Notes: generated by a model not told the origin, from the sequence alone. Numbered from the stretch's first letter, positions 43,096 through 52,678 are shown. The stretch is DNA of 64,000 nucleotides from Streptomyces sp. Ag109_O5-1 (GCF_003814875.1 NZ_RKQF01000001.1:5580001-5644000); one strand, 5' to 3'. Translations and numbers: made by a program.

Positions 43096-43266
43096 TCACT
43101 CGCTTTCGGGGGAGGCGGGCCGGTGGTCGGCGGTGAAGTAGAGGCGGGTGCGCTTGCCGTCGCGGGTGGGGTACTGGCGTGCGGGACCGGTGTCGAACGC
43201 GGCGGCCAGGGTCTGTTTGACGCGGTCGGCGTCGTCCGGCTCGCAGATGACGCGGATCTCGATCAC
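43096..43266 (-). CDS. 56-residue conserved-type AICE protein
   Basis: A frame from the GTG at 43266 reads VIEIRVICEPDDADRVKQTL, then AFDTGPARQYPTRDGKRTRLYFTADHRP. AAGGAG lies 6 bases upstream, a very good ribosome site. The stop overlaps the alternative ssb start as GTGA. The alternating VIEIRVI strand and helix suggest a small ferredoxin-like fold. The function is not known. Confidence 0.7.
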   Translation of the reverse strand: MIEIRVICEPDDADRVKQTLAAAFDTGPARQYPTRDGKRTRLYFTADHRPASPESE

Positions 43267-43284
43267 GGCGCTCCTTCTGCAGGG

Positions 43285-43503
43285 TCAGCGCTTGGAGCTG
43301 AAGAGTTTGACGGTGATGCCGCCGACGCCTATGGGTCCGGCGGCGTGTGTGATGACGGTCGCGGTGTGGGCGGCGATGTTGAGCAGCCAGACCAGAGCGG
43401 CGGCCAGTCCCCAGCCGCCGACGACGACCGCGCCGGCGATGGCGAACGGGTACAGGAAGCGCCGTAGCGGGAAGCTGCTGCCGGTGCCGTTGATGTGCGC
43501 CAT
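43285..43503 (-). CDS. Small two-segment membrane protein (Spd-like)
   Basis: A 72-residue protein with one or two hydrophobic helices (LYPFAIAGAVVVGGWGLAAALVWLLNIAA) and a glycine-rich end. AAGGAGAT precedes the ATG at 43503. Small membrane proteins of this kind accompany Streptomyces spread (spd) genes. Its role in mycelial spreading is inferred from position only. Confidence 0.6.
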   Translation of the reverse strand: MAHINGTGSSFPLRRFLYPFAIAGAVVVGGWGLAAALVWLLNIAAHTATVITHAAGPIGVGGITVKLFSSKR

Positions 43504-43627
43504 AACGGGATCTCCTTGTCTCTCGGGTTTGTGTGGGTGGGGCGGCCGGGCGGCCTGTTCAGCGCTCGCTCACTGCGCCGGGGCGGGTGGGCGAGGGCAG
43601 GACGGAGCGTCCGGAGGCGAGCACGCG

Positions 43628-43661
43628 TGAGGGCCCGCACCCTCGGGGGTGCGGGCCCTCA
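43628..43661. terminator. Hairpin after the VirB4-like gene
   Basis: A 15-bp perfect stem, TGAGGGCCCGCACCC, with a TCGG loop. It follows the VirB4-like stop (43676) on the minus strand, so it can end the transfer transcript. No T-run. Confidence 0.6.
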
Positions 43662-43675
43662 GTGACGGGCGTGCG

Positions 43676-45847
43676 TCAGAGGTCGGAGGGGAGCTTTTCT
43701 CCGGTCTGCGCGTCGTAGGCGATCCCGGTCGGGGACAGCCGGATGGTCTGGGAGGCTGCGCGGGATCCGTCCTTCCAGGTGCGTCCGCCGATCGCGATGT
43801 GGACCGTCACGTCGGCAAGGGGGTCGGTCACCGGCAGCTTGATCTCTGGGGTCTTGGGGAACCATCGGTCGTTTCCCAGAGTGCTTTGAGCGCTCTTGCC
43901 GGCTCCGTCGATCTGCAGGTACCTGGCGTTCTTGTCGAAGTACGAGCGCAGTTCAACGATGACGTTGTCCCTGTCTGTGGTCCACTGCGCCACGACGTCA
44001 GCTTTGACGCCGTCGAGGGTGAGCGCCGCGCCGGACCGGCCCTTGTAGGCGGCGGCTTTCTGCTGGCGTTCCTGGGTGTGGTGTTCGTTCTGGGCGTGTG
44101 TCCACACTCCGGCTGCCGCGATGGACAGGGTGGCGACCGCGGCGACGTAGGGCCAGGTGCGCCGGCGTTCTCGCGCCGGTCGTTCGTCGTCCAGTGTCGG
44201 TGTGGGGGTAGGCGGCGGGGGCGCGCTGTGCCAGGCCGGGGACGTGCTGTCGCCGTTCTTCTCGAACCATTCAGCGTCGTCGTTGCCCATGCGGGCGACG
44301 GTAGCGCGCAGCCTCATCGCCTGTCCGGGGTCACCGTGCAGATCCGCCACCTGCGCACGGGTCTCCAACCAGGCAAGCGCCTGGGGGGAGTTGATGCCGT
44401 GGGTGTTGATGTCCTCGCGCTCAAGAAGAGCGGCCAGCTGAGCGGCCTCGTCGAACCGGCCGTCCATCGCGGCCTGGAGAACGCTCTCGTGGCGGGCAAG
44501 GTCGAAGTGCTCCGGCACGCCGATGACGTTCGGCGGCAGCGTCTCCCAGTCCCAGGCGTCGTCGGCTGCCATGAACGGGGCATGCAGGTCCTCGCTCGGG
44601 TCGGCATCGACGCCGGTGCCCTCGCTCGTCACCGTGACCGGCTCCTCCGAGACGGTGGTGTCCTGTTCGACCGCCAGGGCCTGTTGCGCCTTGCGGCGGC
44701 GTGAGGAGGTGTCGGTGAGCGCGGCTTCCTCTTCACTGATGACGGTCTGGACGATGTCGACGTAGTCCGGGCCGACCTTCCACACCGCCTGTCCCGGATC
44801 GAGTGTCGGGATCTTCTCGACTGCCCAGGCGGGCAGACCGAGCAGAGCGCCGACGATGGCCGCCTCTTCCCGGTTCAACCGGCCAACGTGGGCGATCTCG
44901 CACAGCCGGGCCAGGTCGCGGGCCTTGCCGTCGCCCAGGTCGGACAGCGTGTGCATCAGCACGTCCAGCGACAGCCCGGCTTTGCGGGAGTTCTTCAGCA
45001 GCCGCTGGATCATTTCGGCGGTGGCTGGGGCGAGCAGGATCTGCCACGCCTCCTCCAGCACCAGGTGCTTGTGCACGGCGGTCGACTGGCGCAGCCATAC
45101 GTGCTCTGCCCAGCAGCTGACCGCGGCCATGAGCGAGGGGATCGCCGGGGAGTTGCGGTCCAGGTGGGAGAAGTCGAAGGAGAGGATCGGGAGATCCGTC
45201 TCCGGCAGGCTCGCGTCCTGGCCGTCGAAGAGGCCGCGCAGGCTGCCTTCGGTGTAGCGGGACAGGCCGATCGCGGCGCCCTCGCCCCACTCGGTCAGCT
45301 TGGCGGCCGGCCAGCGGCCGTCTTCCGGGCTGACCAGCACGTCCACCAGGCCGTTGAGTGAGGTGGCCTTGGGGTGGTTCAGCGCGTGTTGCAGGGCGTG
45401 GGTGGCCTGGTGGGTGAGCGCGCCGGGTTCGACCGCCAGGATCAGCGAGCGGACCAGCTGCTCGCGCACCTCGGGCGGGAACAGCTCACTGACCGGGTTC
45501 AGCGTGAACGTGCCCGCCTCGATGACCCGGCCACCCAGGGAGCGCACCAGTGGCGCCCACTCACCCGCGTTGTCCTCCCCGAAGCTGTCGATGACCACGG
45601 CCTGATGGCCGTGGTCGAGGATCTCGCGACGGATGCGCGTCTTCGCGGTCGTGCTCTTGCCGGAGCCGAGTCCCCCGAGGGCGAGGCTGTTGGTCGACGG
45701 CAGCAGCGCGGCCGAGGTCTGGACGGGAGAGAGGTGGAAGGGCCGTCCGTCCAGCAGGGACCGGCCGATCGCGATGCCGGGGAAGGTGGTGTTGGAGGCG
45801 ACCAGCGGCGCTGTGATCGCGGCGTGGGTGGTGGGCAGACGAATCAC
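43676..45847 (-). CDS. VirB4/TraC-like conjugation ATPase with C-terminal membrane segment
   Basis: A 723-residue protein from the GTG at 45847. Walker A is LGGLGSGKSTTAKT, Walker B LVLEEAWQILL, and LMHTLSDLGDG is the conserved sensor region of VirB4/HerA ATPases. After ~470 residues come an acidic linker, a transmembrane helix (WPYVAAVATLSIAAAGVW) and a ~120-residue external domain. It would energise a type IV secretion-like channel. The GTG overlaps the stop of the upstream gene (GTGA). The C-terminal membrane extension is unusual for VirB4. Confidence 0.8.
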   Translation of the reverse strand: MIRLPTTHAAITAPLVASNTTFPGIAIGRSLLDGRPFHLSPVQTSAALLPSTNSLALGGLGSGKSTTAKTRIRREILDHGHQAVVIDSFGEDNAGEWAPLVRSLGGRVIEAGTFTLNPVSELFPPEVREQLVRSLILAVEPGALTHQATHALQHALNHPKATSLNGLVDVLVSPEDGRWPAAKLTEWGEGAAIGLSRYTEGSLRGLFDGQDASLPETDLPILSFDFSHLDRNSPAIPSLMAAVSCWAEHVWLRQSTAVHKHLVLEEAWQILLAPATAEMIQRLLKNSRKAGLSLDVLMHTLSDLGDGKARDLARLCEIAHVGRLNREEAAIVGALLGLPAWAVEKIPTLDPGQAVWKVGPDYVDIVQTVISEEEAALTDTSSRRRKAQQALAVEQDTTVSEEPVTVTSEGTGVDADPSEDLHAPFMAADDAWDWETLPPNVIGVPEHFDLARHESVLQAAMDGRFDEAAQLAALLEREDINTHGINSPQALAWLETRAQVADLHGDPGQAMRLRATVARMGNDDAEWFEKNGDSTSPAWHSAPPPPTPTPTLDDERPARERRRTWPYVAAVATLSIAAAGVWTHAQNEHHTQERQQKAAAYKGRSGAALTLDGVKADVVAQWTTDRDNVIVELRSYFDKNARYLQIDGAGKSAQSTLGNDRWFPKTPEIKLPVTDPLADVTVHIAIGGRTWKDGSRAASQTIRLSPTGIAYDAQTGEKLPSDL

Positions 45848-46917
45848 AGGATCGCCCCCTTCCTGGTAGAGGCTCCATGCGGGGTGGTCATCACGTGCGC
45901 GCGGTGCTGCTGGCCGGCGAGCCAGTCCAGACGGATGCGGTGTCGGTCGGCCGAAAGACAGGCCTGCCAGCGAGCCTCGGTGACCGACTCGGGGCTGTCG
46001 CCCCACACCGTGAGGTAGGCGTCCAGATCCACGAGGGTGGCGCCCTGGACGAGCGCGCCGTGCGTCGTCCCGCTCGCGATGTCGTGCGTGTCGGCCTTCA
46101 CCTTGTCGGCGGTGAACGCCTCGCTCGCGGCGCGCTGCCACTTCGCCGACCGGCGGGACAGTCCCGCCGACAGCGGCCGGTACAGCACGGCAAGCGACCG
46201 GTCCGTGCCCGGACCGAGCAGCAGGTTCGGCATGAGATCGCCGTCCGTCTCCTCCGGCCAGGCGGTGATCCGGGCGGTCGCCGCGTAGCGGCCATCGTCC
46301 AGGCCTGCCCAGCCGGAGCCGCGTTCGGCCACGGCGGGCAGCGGCTCCGGTTCCACCGGGGTCAGCGCCCCGAGACCGGCGAACTCGGCTTCCAGACTGT
46401 CGATGACCCGTGCGGGGTGGGCTATCAGCCCCTTGGGGATGTGCACGGTGATCGTCTGGGTGTGGTCGGTGTAGTCGCGGGCGGTGGTGTGGTGGGTGAC
46501 GTGGACCTGGACACCCGCACTGCGGGCCTGCCCGCCGGCGAACACCAGGGCGCGGGCGAACGCGTCGTGAAACGCGGTCCGGCGCTGCGGGTCCTGCATG
46601 GTGCCGTGCTCCGGGTACAGCGCCCACGTTGTGGTCACGCCCGGGTGGGCCGTGATCGTGTCCGGGGCGCTGCGCTCGCGCAGATGCCGGTAACCGACCG
46701 TCGCCCACCGGGCGATGGAGCGCGGCCCCGGGGCGAGATTCAGCACGGCGGCCGTCGCCCCCACGGCAGCGAACGTCCACACCGGAGGCGGGGCGATCAT
46801 CGCCGACATCAGCGCGGCACTCCCGAGCCCGGCGTTCACCTTGGTCAGCAGGGTTTCGGCGCGGCTGAGTCCGCGCTGCAGAGCGGGGATGCGGTAACCG
46901 GGGGTCAGGGAGTACAC
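45844..46917 (-). CDS. Conjugation protein paired with VirB4 (SCO6880-like)
   Basis: A 357-residue protein from the GTG at 46917, with CAGGAGG upstream. Two hydrophobic segments near residues 30-70 (SAALMSAMIAPPPVWTFAAVGATAAVLNLA) precede a soluble domain. The pattern (membrane PrgI-like head plus a VirB4 N-terminal-type domain) is found beside actinobacterial VirB4 proteins. I am fairly sure of the system but not of the family name. Confidence 0.62.
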   Translation of the reverse strand: MYSLTPGYRIPALQRGLSRAETLLTKVNAGLGSAALMSAMIAPPPVWTFAAVGATAAVLNLAPGPRSIARWATVGYRHLRERSAPDTITAHPGVTTTWALYPEHGTMQDPQRRTAFHDAFARALVFAGGQARSAGVQVHVTHHTTARDYTDHTQTITVHIPKGLIAHPARVIDSLEAEFAGLGALTPVEPEPLPAVAERGSGWAGLDDGRYAATARITAWPEETDGDLMPNLLLGPGTDRSLAVLYRPLSAGLSRRSAKWQRAASEAFTADKVKADTHDIASGTTHGALVQGATLVDLDAYLTVWGDSPESVTEARWQACLSADRHRIRLDWLAGQQHRAHVMTTPHGASTRKGAIL

Positions 46918-47025
46918 GGGAGCAACCTCCTGAAGTCTGTGAGGGAGTGAGAACCCCTGGCCCCGGCGCCGCTCCTGGCGCCTGATGGCGGCGGAAGGAG
47001 CGGACGCCGGAGCCAGGAACCGGCT

Positions 47026-48303
47026 CTACGGGGTGGGCGGCTGGCCCGGGGCCCGCCGTGGAGTCGTCGCCGGGCGTCGGGGGCCCGGCGGCGGGGTGGG
47101 GGGATTGGCCGGCTGGCCTGCGGGGGCCGTGGCCTGCGGCCGGGTGGTCCGGTACCGCTCGCGCACTTCCCGCAGTTGCTGACGACGGGCCGCGCTTTCA
47201 CGGCCGTCCCGCGTCTCCTTGGCGACGGCCGATGTGGTGGTCAGCCGTCCGGACCGCTCGGGCTTGTTGAGGCCGTAGGCGGCGAACAGGACACCGCGGT
47301 CCTGGGACAGGGCGCGGCCCGGGGTGTTCAGGGTCCGGGGGCCGCGCGGGGTGTTCTCCTTCTCGTAGAAGTCCGGGACACCGGCCCGTACGACCGCGTG
47401 GGCCAGAGGGCTGGGGGTCCGACCTTCCACCCAGGTCCGGGCGGCGCGGGCCACCCTGGGCCCGAAGTACGGCACTCCGTGGAAGATCATGCGGAGCATG
47501 AGGACGTCCGCGGCGACCAGCAGGACGGCGTCCACCACCAGGGAGCCCTTGGCGAGTTCGACGAAGGGACTGACCAGCAGCAGCGCGAACGGGGCGAACA
47601 TCAGCCCCAGCAGCCGCATCGCCCACGTCTTGACCGCCGACGTGTCGCCCCCTCGGGCCAGCGATGCCAGCACCAGCGGGGCCATGCACACGAAGGCAAG
47701 GATGCCGAGCTGGCGGGTCATGAACACCAGCGCGGCAAAGGCGAGGGCGACGACCAGAGCACTGACGATGATCAGGATGGCGAGCGGGTTACCCGAGTCC
47801 GCTCCGTGCTGCATGTCGTCGCTGATCGCGCCGAACAGCGTCGACTCGTTGCTGCTGAACGCAGCCGTGAACGCGCCGCTCACAGCCTTGTTCAGCAGCA
47901 TGACGGCCCCGGGGACCGACGCCATGCCGGCGACGGCCACCAGGGTCCATCCGGTCGACGCGCCCATCTGCTTCAGGCGGGGCATGCCCTGCCAGGCAGT
48001 CAGGGCGCACACGACGACGACACACACGAAGATCGCGACCGCCAGGTGCTGCCCGAGCCACAGAAACGGCTCGTACAACCCGCTGTCGGATCGAGACGGC
48101 GCCCACGCATCCTTCGGCGCGATCAGATCATCGATCTTCTTGATCAAGTTGTTGGCCAGGGCACGGACGTGGTCGGAGGCGCCACCGGTGATGCCGCCTC
48201 CGCTGCCCGTTCCGGGGGGACCGTCTGAGCCGGAGTGATCCCCCGTGCAGTAGTCGTAGCCCGGCGTGCCTTTCAGGAGGGCACACGGATCTTTGTCCGC
48301 CAC
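47026..48303 (-). CDS. VirB6/TrbL-like polytopic membrane protein
   Basis: A 425-residue protein with a cysteine-containing N-terminus, about seven transmembrane helices (residues ~80-285) and a long basic, Pro-rich C-terminal tail with TYRTTRPQATAP-type sequence. The topology matches VirB6/TrbL, the inner-membrane channel core of type IV secretion. It lies between the VirB2-like small gene and the VirB4 pair. Confidence 0.75.
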   Translation of the reverse strand: MADKDPCALLKGTPGYDYCTGDHSGSDGPPGTGSGGGITGGASDHVRALANNLIKKIDDLIAPKDAWAPSRSDSGLYEPFLWLGQHLAVAIFVCVVVVCALTAWQGMPRLKQMGASTGWTLVAVAGMASVPGAVMLLNKAVSGAFTAAFSSNESTLFGAISDDMQHGADSGNPLAILIIVSALVVALAFAALVFMTRQLGILAFVCMAPLVLASLARGGDTSAVKTWAMRLLGLMFAPFALLLVSPFVELAKGSLVVDAVLLVAADVLMLRMIFHGVPYFGPRVARAARTWVEGRTPSPLAHAVVRAGVPDFYEKENTPRGPRTLNTPGRALSQDRGVLFAAYGLNKPERSGRLTTTSAVAKETRDGRESAARRQQLREVRERYRTTRPQATAPAGQPANPPTPPPGPRRPATTPRRAPGQPPTP

Positions 48304-48309
48304 GACGTA

Positions 48310-48585
48310 TCAGCCCTTGGCCTGGGTGACGGTGGCGAACAGCGTGTCCCCGTACAGCGCAAGCACGACGGCGACGAACAGCGTGCCGATCGCCATCGAC
48401 CCCTTGCGCAGGGCGCCCTTGGGGTCGCCGGACAGCTGCAGCAGCATGCGCAGCGCGATGATCGCGACGACGGCGGCGACGCCCTTGGTGACCAGGCCAC
48501 CACCGGTCAGGCCGATGGTGCCGAAGAAGTCCTTGAACCCGCCGGACATGTCGACGGGCTTGGCGAGCACGGTGAACTTGGACAT
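48310..48585 (-). CDS. VirB2/TrbC-like small membrane protein
   Basis: A 91-residue protein with two hydrophobic helices (GLVTKGVAAVVAIIALRMLLQL and GSMAIGTLFVAVVLALYGDTLF), separated by a short polar loop. The arrangement is that of the pilin-like VirB2/TrbC subunit. It is 7 bases upstream of the VirB6-like gene. Confidence 0.65.
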   Translation of the reverse strand: MSKFTVLAKPVDMSGGFKDFFGTIGLTGGGLVTKGVAAVVAIIALRMLLQLSGDPKGALRKGSMAIGTLFVAVVLALYGDTLFATVTQAKG

Positions 48586-48588
48586 GGA

Positions 48589-49581
48589 TCAGATCTCCTT
48601 GTTGCCGTGGGAGGTAGGGCGGGCGACGGCGATCAGGTCCGTCATGACGTCCAGGGGGTCGTAGCGGACCTGTGTGCCGGGGCGGGGGGCGTCGATCATC
48701 CAGCCGCCGCCGAGGTAGATGCCGACGTGGTGGATGCCCGTCAAACTGGAGCCGTAGAAGACGAGATCCCCGGGGCGTACGTCACCGGGCTTGACGGGCT
48801 CCGAGGCCGCGTACTGCTCGACTGCCGTGCGGGGCAGGGAAATACCCGCCTTCGCGTAGGCGTAGAGCGTGAGCCCGGAACAGTCGAACCCGGAAATGCC
48901 TGTCCCGGAACGGCCCTTGGGAGAGCAGCAGGTTCCCGTACTGGGTCCGTCGGCGTTTCCGCCGCCCCACGAATACGGCTGGCCGATCATTGCTTTTGCC
49001 GCGCTGATCGCGGTTTCGGCCTGCGTCGTGGTCGCGGTCTTACCGCTGGACGGCTGCTGAGCGAGTGCCTGAATGGATTTGACGTAGTTCTGTGTCTCCT
49101 TGTACGGGGGGATGCCTCCGTATTTGCGGACGGCGGCGCTTCCCGCGTTGTAGGCGGCGAGCATGTTGCTCTGCGCGTTGCCGGGTACGTCCTGGACTTC
49201 CTTGGCTATACCGCAGAGGTATGCGGCTGCCGAGGGGATCGCGTCGGCGGGATTCCACACGTCGCGTTTTCCGTCTCCGTTGCCGTCGATTCCGTGGGTC
49301 TCCCACGTGGACGGCATGAACTGTGCGATGCCTTCCGCTCCGACCTGGGACTGAGCTTTCGGGTTGAAGCCGGATTCCTGGGTCAAAAGTGCGGCGAGCA
49401 GGTTCGGGGTGACCTCGGAGCAGGTATGTCCCGCGTCCTCGATCAGGGATTTGTACTGGCTGGGGACGGACAGGCTGAGCGCCGTCGACACGGGGTCGTC
49501 GCCGGCGCTCTGGACGAGCGCGGCCACGAGGACGGCCGCGGTCGCTCCGACGCCGACCGTGACGGCTGTAGAGGCATGCAA
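48589..49581 (-). CDS. Peptidoglycan hydrolase: lytic transglycosylase plus NlpC/P60
   Basis: A 330-residue exported protein from a TTG at 49581, with GGAGG 7 bases upstream. A signal/anchor helix is followed by an SLT domain (LLAALLTQESGFNPKAQSQVGAEGIAQFMPSTW, catalytic Glu) and an NlpC/P60 endopeptidase (GFDCSGLTLYAYAKAG, HHVGIYLGGG, Cys and His). The combination is like CwlT/VirB1 of Gram-positive conjugation systems, which open the wall for the channel. First gene of the VirB-like run. Confidence 0.88.
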   Translation of the reverse strand: MHASTAVTVGVGATAAVLVAALVQSAGDDPVSTALSLSVPSQYKSLIEDAGHTCSEVTPNLLAALLTQESGFNPKAQSQVGAEGIAQFMPSTWETHGIDGNGDGKRDVWNPADAIPSAAAYLCGIAKEVQDVPGNAQSNMLAAYNAGSAAVRKYGGIPPYKETQNYVKSIQALAQQPSSGKTATTTQAETAISAAKAMIGQPYSWGGGNADGPSTGTCCSPKGRSGTGISGFDCSGLTLYAYAKAGISLPRTAVEQYAASEPVKPGDVRPGDLVFYGSSLTGIHHVGIYLGGGWMIDAPRPGTQVRYDPLDVMTDLIAVARPTSHGNKEI

Positions 49582-49630
49582 CGAGCCTCCTCCCTCCTTC
49601 CTGGTCTATTGATCGTCTGTGCTGGTCAGC

Positions 49631-49739
49631 ACCGCCATGGCGGACCGCCAGACCACCGCCACGAGACGGGCTGTGACCGCCACGGCACCGCCACAGTGGC
49701 GGTGCCGTGGCGGTGGTGCTGGCGGTGCGGGGTGGCGGT
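49631..49739. repeat. Nine-copy heptamer array (candidate clt/TRS)
   Basis: ACCGCCA begins at 49631, 49644, 49655, 49676 and 49687. Its reverse complement TGGCGGT begins at 49697, 49708, 49720 and 49733. Steps are 13, 11, 21, 11, 10, 11, 12, 13. It occupies the gap between the peptidoglycan hydrolase gene and the FtsK/TraB-like gene, with the last copy ending at that gene's stop codon. Confidence 0.75.
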
Positions 49740-51412
49740 CACGGACCGGACATAGCGGCCGCGGTGAGATCGGCCAGTCGGTAGCCCCGGCCTTGCGCGG
49801 TCTTCACCGCGGGAACACCGAGCAGCCGGTTCAGTTGCTTTCCGCGCTCTGCCGGATCGCTTTCGTCGATCCCGAGAGCCGGGGCCAGTTCGGGCGTGGC
49901 CATGAAGTCCACACCGATTTCCCGCAACAGGCCGATCGCCTGCTTCAGCGGAGAATCAGGGATCGCCGCTTCACGCCGGGCATGGACTTCGTCGACCACA
50001 CCCCAGATGAACTCATCCGAGAAATTGAAACCCCGGATCAGAGTTGACGAGCCGTTCGCGAACAGCACGCTCTGACCCTTGACGTCCGGATCGAGAAGCG
50101 CCGGGTGGATCGGGGCGACCGTATCGAAGTACGAATCCCCGAGGGCGACCTTCGCACTGCCCTCGGACGCCACGTATAGGCACATCCGGTACAGGAACTG
50201 ATCCCGCACCTTCACCGGGATCGCATCGTTGGCCGGGCGCTGTGTCAGCATCACCGTGGAAATCCCGGATTCCAGGGATTTCGCGACCAGGGAACGCGAC
50301 TTGTCCGTTACCCGACGAACCTGTTCCCTTCCTTCCTTGGTTCCGTCGTCGGTGTAGAAGTCGGCTGCCTCGTCGATGATGAAGAACACCGGCTTGAACA
50401 CAGGTGCGGGCTGCCGGTTGCGGATGGCGTCCTGCAACTGCGTGTACCGGTCGTCCACGCGACCGAGCAGCTCATCGAGCATGCTCTCCATGACGGCCGG
50501 GTCGTCGGATGCCTCATAGCGCACGGCGAGCTTCTCGAACCTGGTCAGCCCGCACAGCTTGCCGTCGAGCAGGTACAGGTCGAAGTCGCCGTACGCGATC
50601 AGCAGGCACGTGATGAGCCCGTTGACCAGCGTCGTCTTGCCCATCTGGGTCATGCCGCCGACCAGCAGGGAGGCCTTGTCGAAGGTGGGCACTCCGGCGA
50701 GCCGGCCGGTGACCTCGTGTCCGAGGGGAACCCCCGCGAACGTCTGGATCTCCTGCCGGGTCGGTGCCGGGAAGGGCTGGCTGAACGGGGGTTCGTTCAG
50801 CACCAGAAGCCGCACACGGCGCTCGGTCTTCCTGCTCGTCTCCAGCTTCAGGTGCAGGCGGGTGACGCCGAACATCGACGCGATGGGACCGAGCCGCTTG
50901 GCCACGTCGTCGTGGGTACGGCCCTCCGGCACCAGGAAGTCGTAGACGGTGCCGATACCGGGCAGCGTCTCGATCGTGACGTCACCGGCACGGACTTGCT
51001 CGCCCCGGCCGATGGCCCCAACCCTGCTGAGCACCATGGTCAGTTGCGGGTGGCTCTCATCGCCGCTCGGCAAGGCCTCGGCAGGCACCTGTGCTTCGCC
51101 TACGGGCCCACCGGGCGCCTGCGCCTCAACGGCTTGGACAGAGGATTCCTGTTTCAGGGCCGTCTGTTGGGTCGCAGGGGAGGTTCCCGGTTGGCGCGCC
51201 CACAGGCGCGGGACGCCCCAACGGATCCTCCAGGCCAGGTAGCCGAGTGCGACCAGCGCCCCGACGGTGAGCAGGACCGTGGCCGGCCAGGACAGGCCCA
51301 ACTTGTCCTTGATGGTGGCGAGGACGCCGAAAGCGATGGCCAGAACGCCGATTCCGCCTGCCATCTGCCCGTACGTGTCCTCGCCCGGACCTTGCTGTTT
51401 CTTCCTTGCCAC
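49739..51412 (-). CDS. FtsK/SpoIIIE/TraB-like DNA translocase
   Basis: A 557-residue protein from the GTG at 51412 (GGAGG upstream), with two N-terminal transmembrane helices (MAGGIGVLAIAFGVLATI; VLLTVGALVALGYLAW), Walker A VGGMTQMGKTTLVN, Walker B VFFIIDEAADFYTD and a C-terminal winged-helix-type region (ATPELAPALGIDESDPAERGKQLNRLLGV). In Streptomyces elements, TraB proteins of this kind move double-stranded DNA between hyphae, and the winged domain binds the 8-bp TRS repeats. The frame is open to 52000; the start is uncertain by a few codons. Confidence 0.87.
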   Translation of the reverse strand: MARKKQQGPGEDTYGQMAGGIGVLAIAFGVLATIKDKLGLSWPATVLLTVGALVALGYLAWRIRWGVPRLWARQPGTSPATQQTALKQESSVQAVEAQAPGGPVGEAQVPAEALPSGDESHPQLTMVLSRVGAIGRGEQVRAGDVTIETLPGIGTVYDFLVPEGRTHDDVAKRLGPIASMFGVTRLHLKLETSRKTERRVRLLVLNEPPFSQPFPAPTRQEIQTFAGVPLGHEVTGRLAGVPTFDKASLLVGGMTQMGKTTLVNGLITCLLIAYGDFDLYLLDGKLCGLTRFEKLAVRYEASDDPAVMESMLDELLGRVDDRYTQLQDAIRNRQPAPVFKPVFFIIDEAADFYTDDGTKEGREQVRRVTDKSRSLVAKSLESGISTVMLTQRPANDAIPVKVRDQFLYRMCLYVASEGSAKVALGDSYFDTVAPIHPALLDPDVKGQSVLFANGSSTLIRGFNFSDEFIWGVVDEVHARREAAIPDSPLKQAIGLLREIGVDFMATPELAPALGIDESDPAERGKQLNRLLGVPAVKTAQGRGYRLADLTAAAMSGP

Positions 51413-51648
51413 ACCCCCTCCGTTCTTGGTGATCGTGGGCACGCGGGCATGGCTCGCGCGTCCCGTCGGATTCATGGGATTTGGTTTCTGTGGTGCTCGC
51501 CGGGTCTGCTCGCCGGGTCTGCGAACGTGCCGCTCGCCGGGGCTCACCGGGTCTGCTTCACTGGTGCGGTCGACTGCTTCCGGCAGTCGCGACGAAGGCC
51601 AGCCCATTAGCCCTGGGCTGGCCTTCATTGCGTCGTGCCGGACGCCGG

Positions 51649-52674
51649 TTACGGCTGCGCGTCCTCCGCGTCGATCAGCGCGGCGTACGCCTTGCGCACC
51701 CGCTCTTCCTTCGCGGAGAATCCCGCCGCGCGGTACGCGGCCAGGGCCTTGCGGTAGGACAGCGGGGGGTTCTCCGAGTGGCGCAGCCACCGCAGGACGA
51801 CCGTGAGCTGTTCCTCGGTCAGCGGCTCGCCCGGCTCGGGTGTCTCGACACCCGCCACGGCTGCCACCTGCGCAAGCCCCGGCCAGTCGAGCGGGGTGTG
51901 TCCCTCGCCCTGCGACGCGGGGAGTTCCGGCACTGGGGACACGGGGCCGACCTGCGGGGACACAGGGGACACACCCGGGGACACACCCTCCTGTGTCCAC
52001 TGGCCCAGCACCTGAGCCAGGTCCTCATCCGAGAACAGCGCCGGAACCTCCTGCGGGACGTCGGCCGCGGCCGTCACCGGGTGCTTCTTGTTGACCTTCT
52101 CCAGCTTCTTGGCCGCCTGGTGGCGCTCCTTCTGCGCCCGCCCCAGCGCCTTGCGCTCCTCGCGCTCCAGCACGGCGGCCGTCCTCTGTCGGTCGGCCTT
52201 GGCCCCGGTGACGGCACGGCCGATGGCCACTTGATCCCGGGTGGCGCTGCGTACGGCGTCGATCTGCTGCTGTGCCGCCGGGGAGATCCGGGTGGAATCC
52301 CGGTCGACTGCCATGATGAGCGTGGCCTTGGCGGCGGCCGGGACCACCGCGCCGATGACCGCGACGACCGCCGTGGCGTACAGCAGACCGTGGGTGAACA
52401 GCACGCCGACCGAGGTGACCAGGAACAGCCAGCCGAGCGAGGCGGGCAGCTTCCCGGACGATCCCTGTCGGCGGTGGGCGGTCTCCATGGCCAGCGCGTA
52501 CAGCCATACCGCGTCGTAGATCCCGGCCACGGTGTAGGCGAGCGGCGCCGGGGCCTGGTGGGCGAGGATCTCCCCCACCGCGTAGACCGTCCAGCCCAGT
52601 GAAAGGCCGGTCAGGCCGACCGGCAGACTCCAGTGCACCGCCCTGCGGGCGGCTTCCTTCCACTCCATGTCCAT
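51649..52674 (-). CDS. Spd-like membrane protein (DUF2637 type)
   Basis: A 341-residue protein from the ATG at 52674 with AAGGAAG upstream. Four N-terminal transmembrane helices (residues ~15-130) include the GLSLGWTVYAVGEILAHQ and YDAVWLYALAMETAHRR motifs of DUF2637/SpdB2 proteins. A long cytoplasmic coiled region (RQRTAAVLEREERKALGRAQKERHQAAKK) and a C-terminal helical domain follow. Such proteins aid spread of transferred DNA in the mycelium. Confidence 0.75.
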   Translation of the reverse strand: MDMEWKEAARRAVHWSLPVGLTGLSLGWTVYAVGEILAHQAPAPLAYTVAGIYDAVWLYALAMETAHRRQGSSGKLPASLGWLFLVTSVGVLFTHGLLYATAVVAVIGAVVPAAAKATLIMAVDRDSTRISPAAQQQIDAVRSATRDQVAIGRAVTGAKADRQRTAAVLEREERKALGRAQKERHQAAKKLEKVNKKHPVTAAADVPQEVPALFSDEDLAQVLGQWTQEGVSPGVSPVSPQVGPVSPVPELPASQGEGHTPLDWPGLAQVAAVAGVETPEPGEPLTEEQLTVVLRWLRHSENPPLSYRKALAAYRAAGFSAKEERVRKAYAALIDAEDAQP

Positions 52675-52678
52675 GTGA

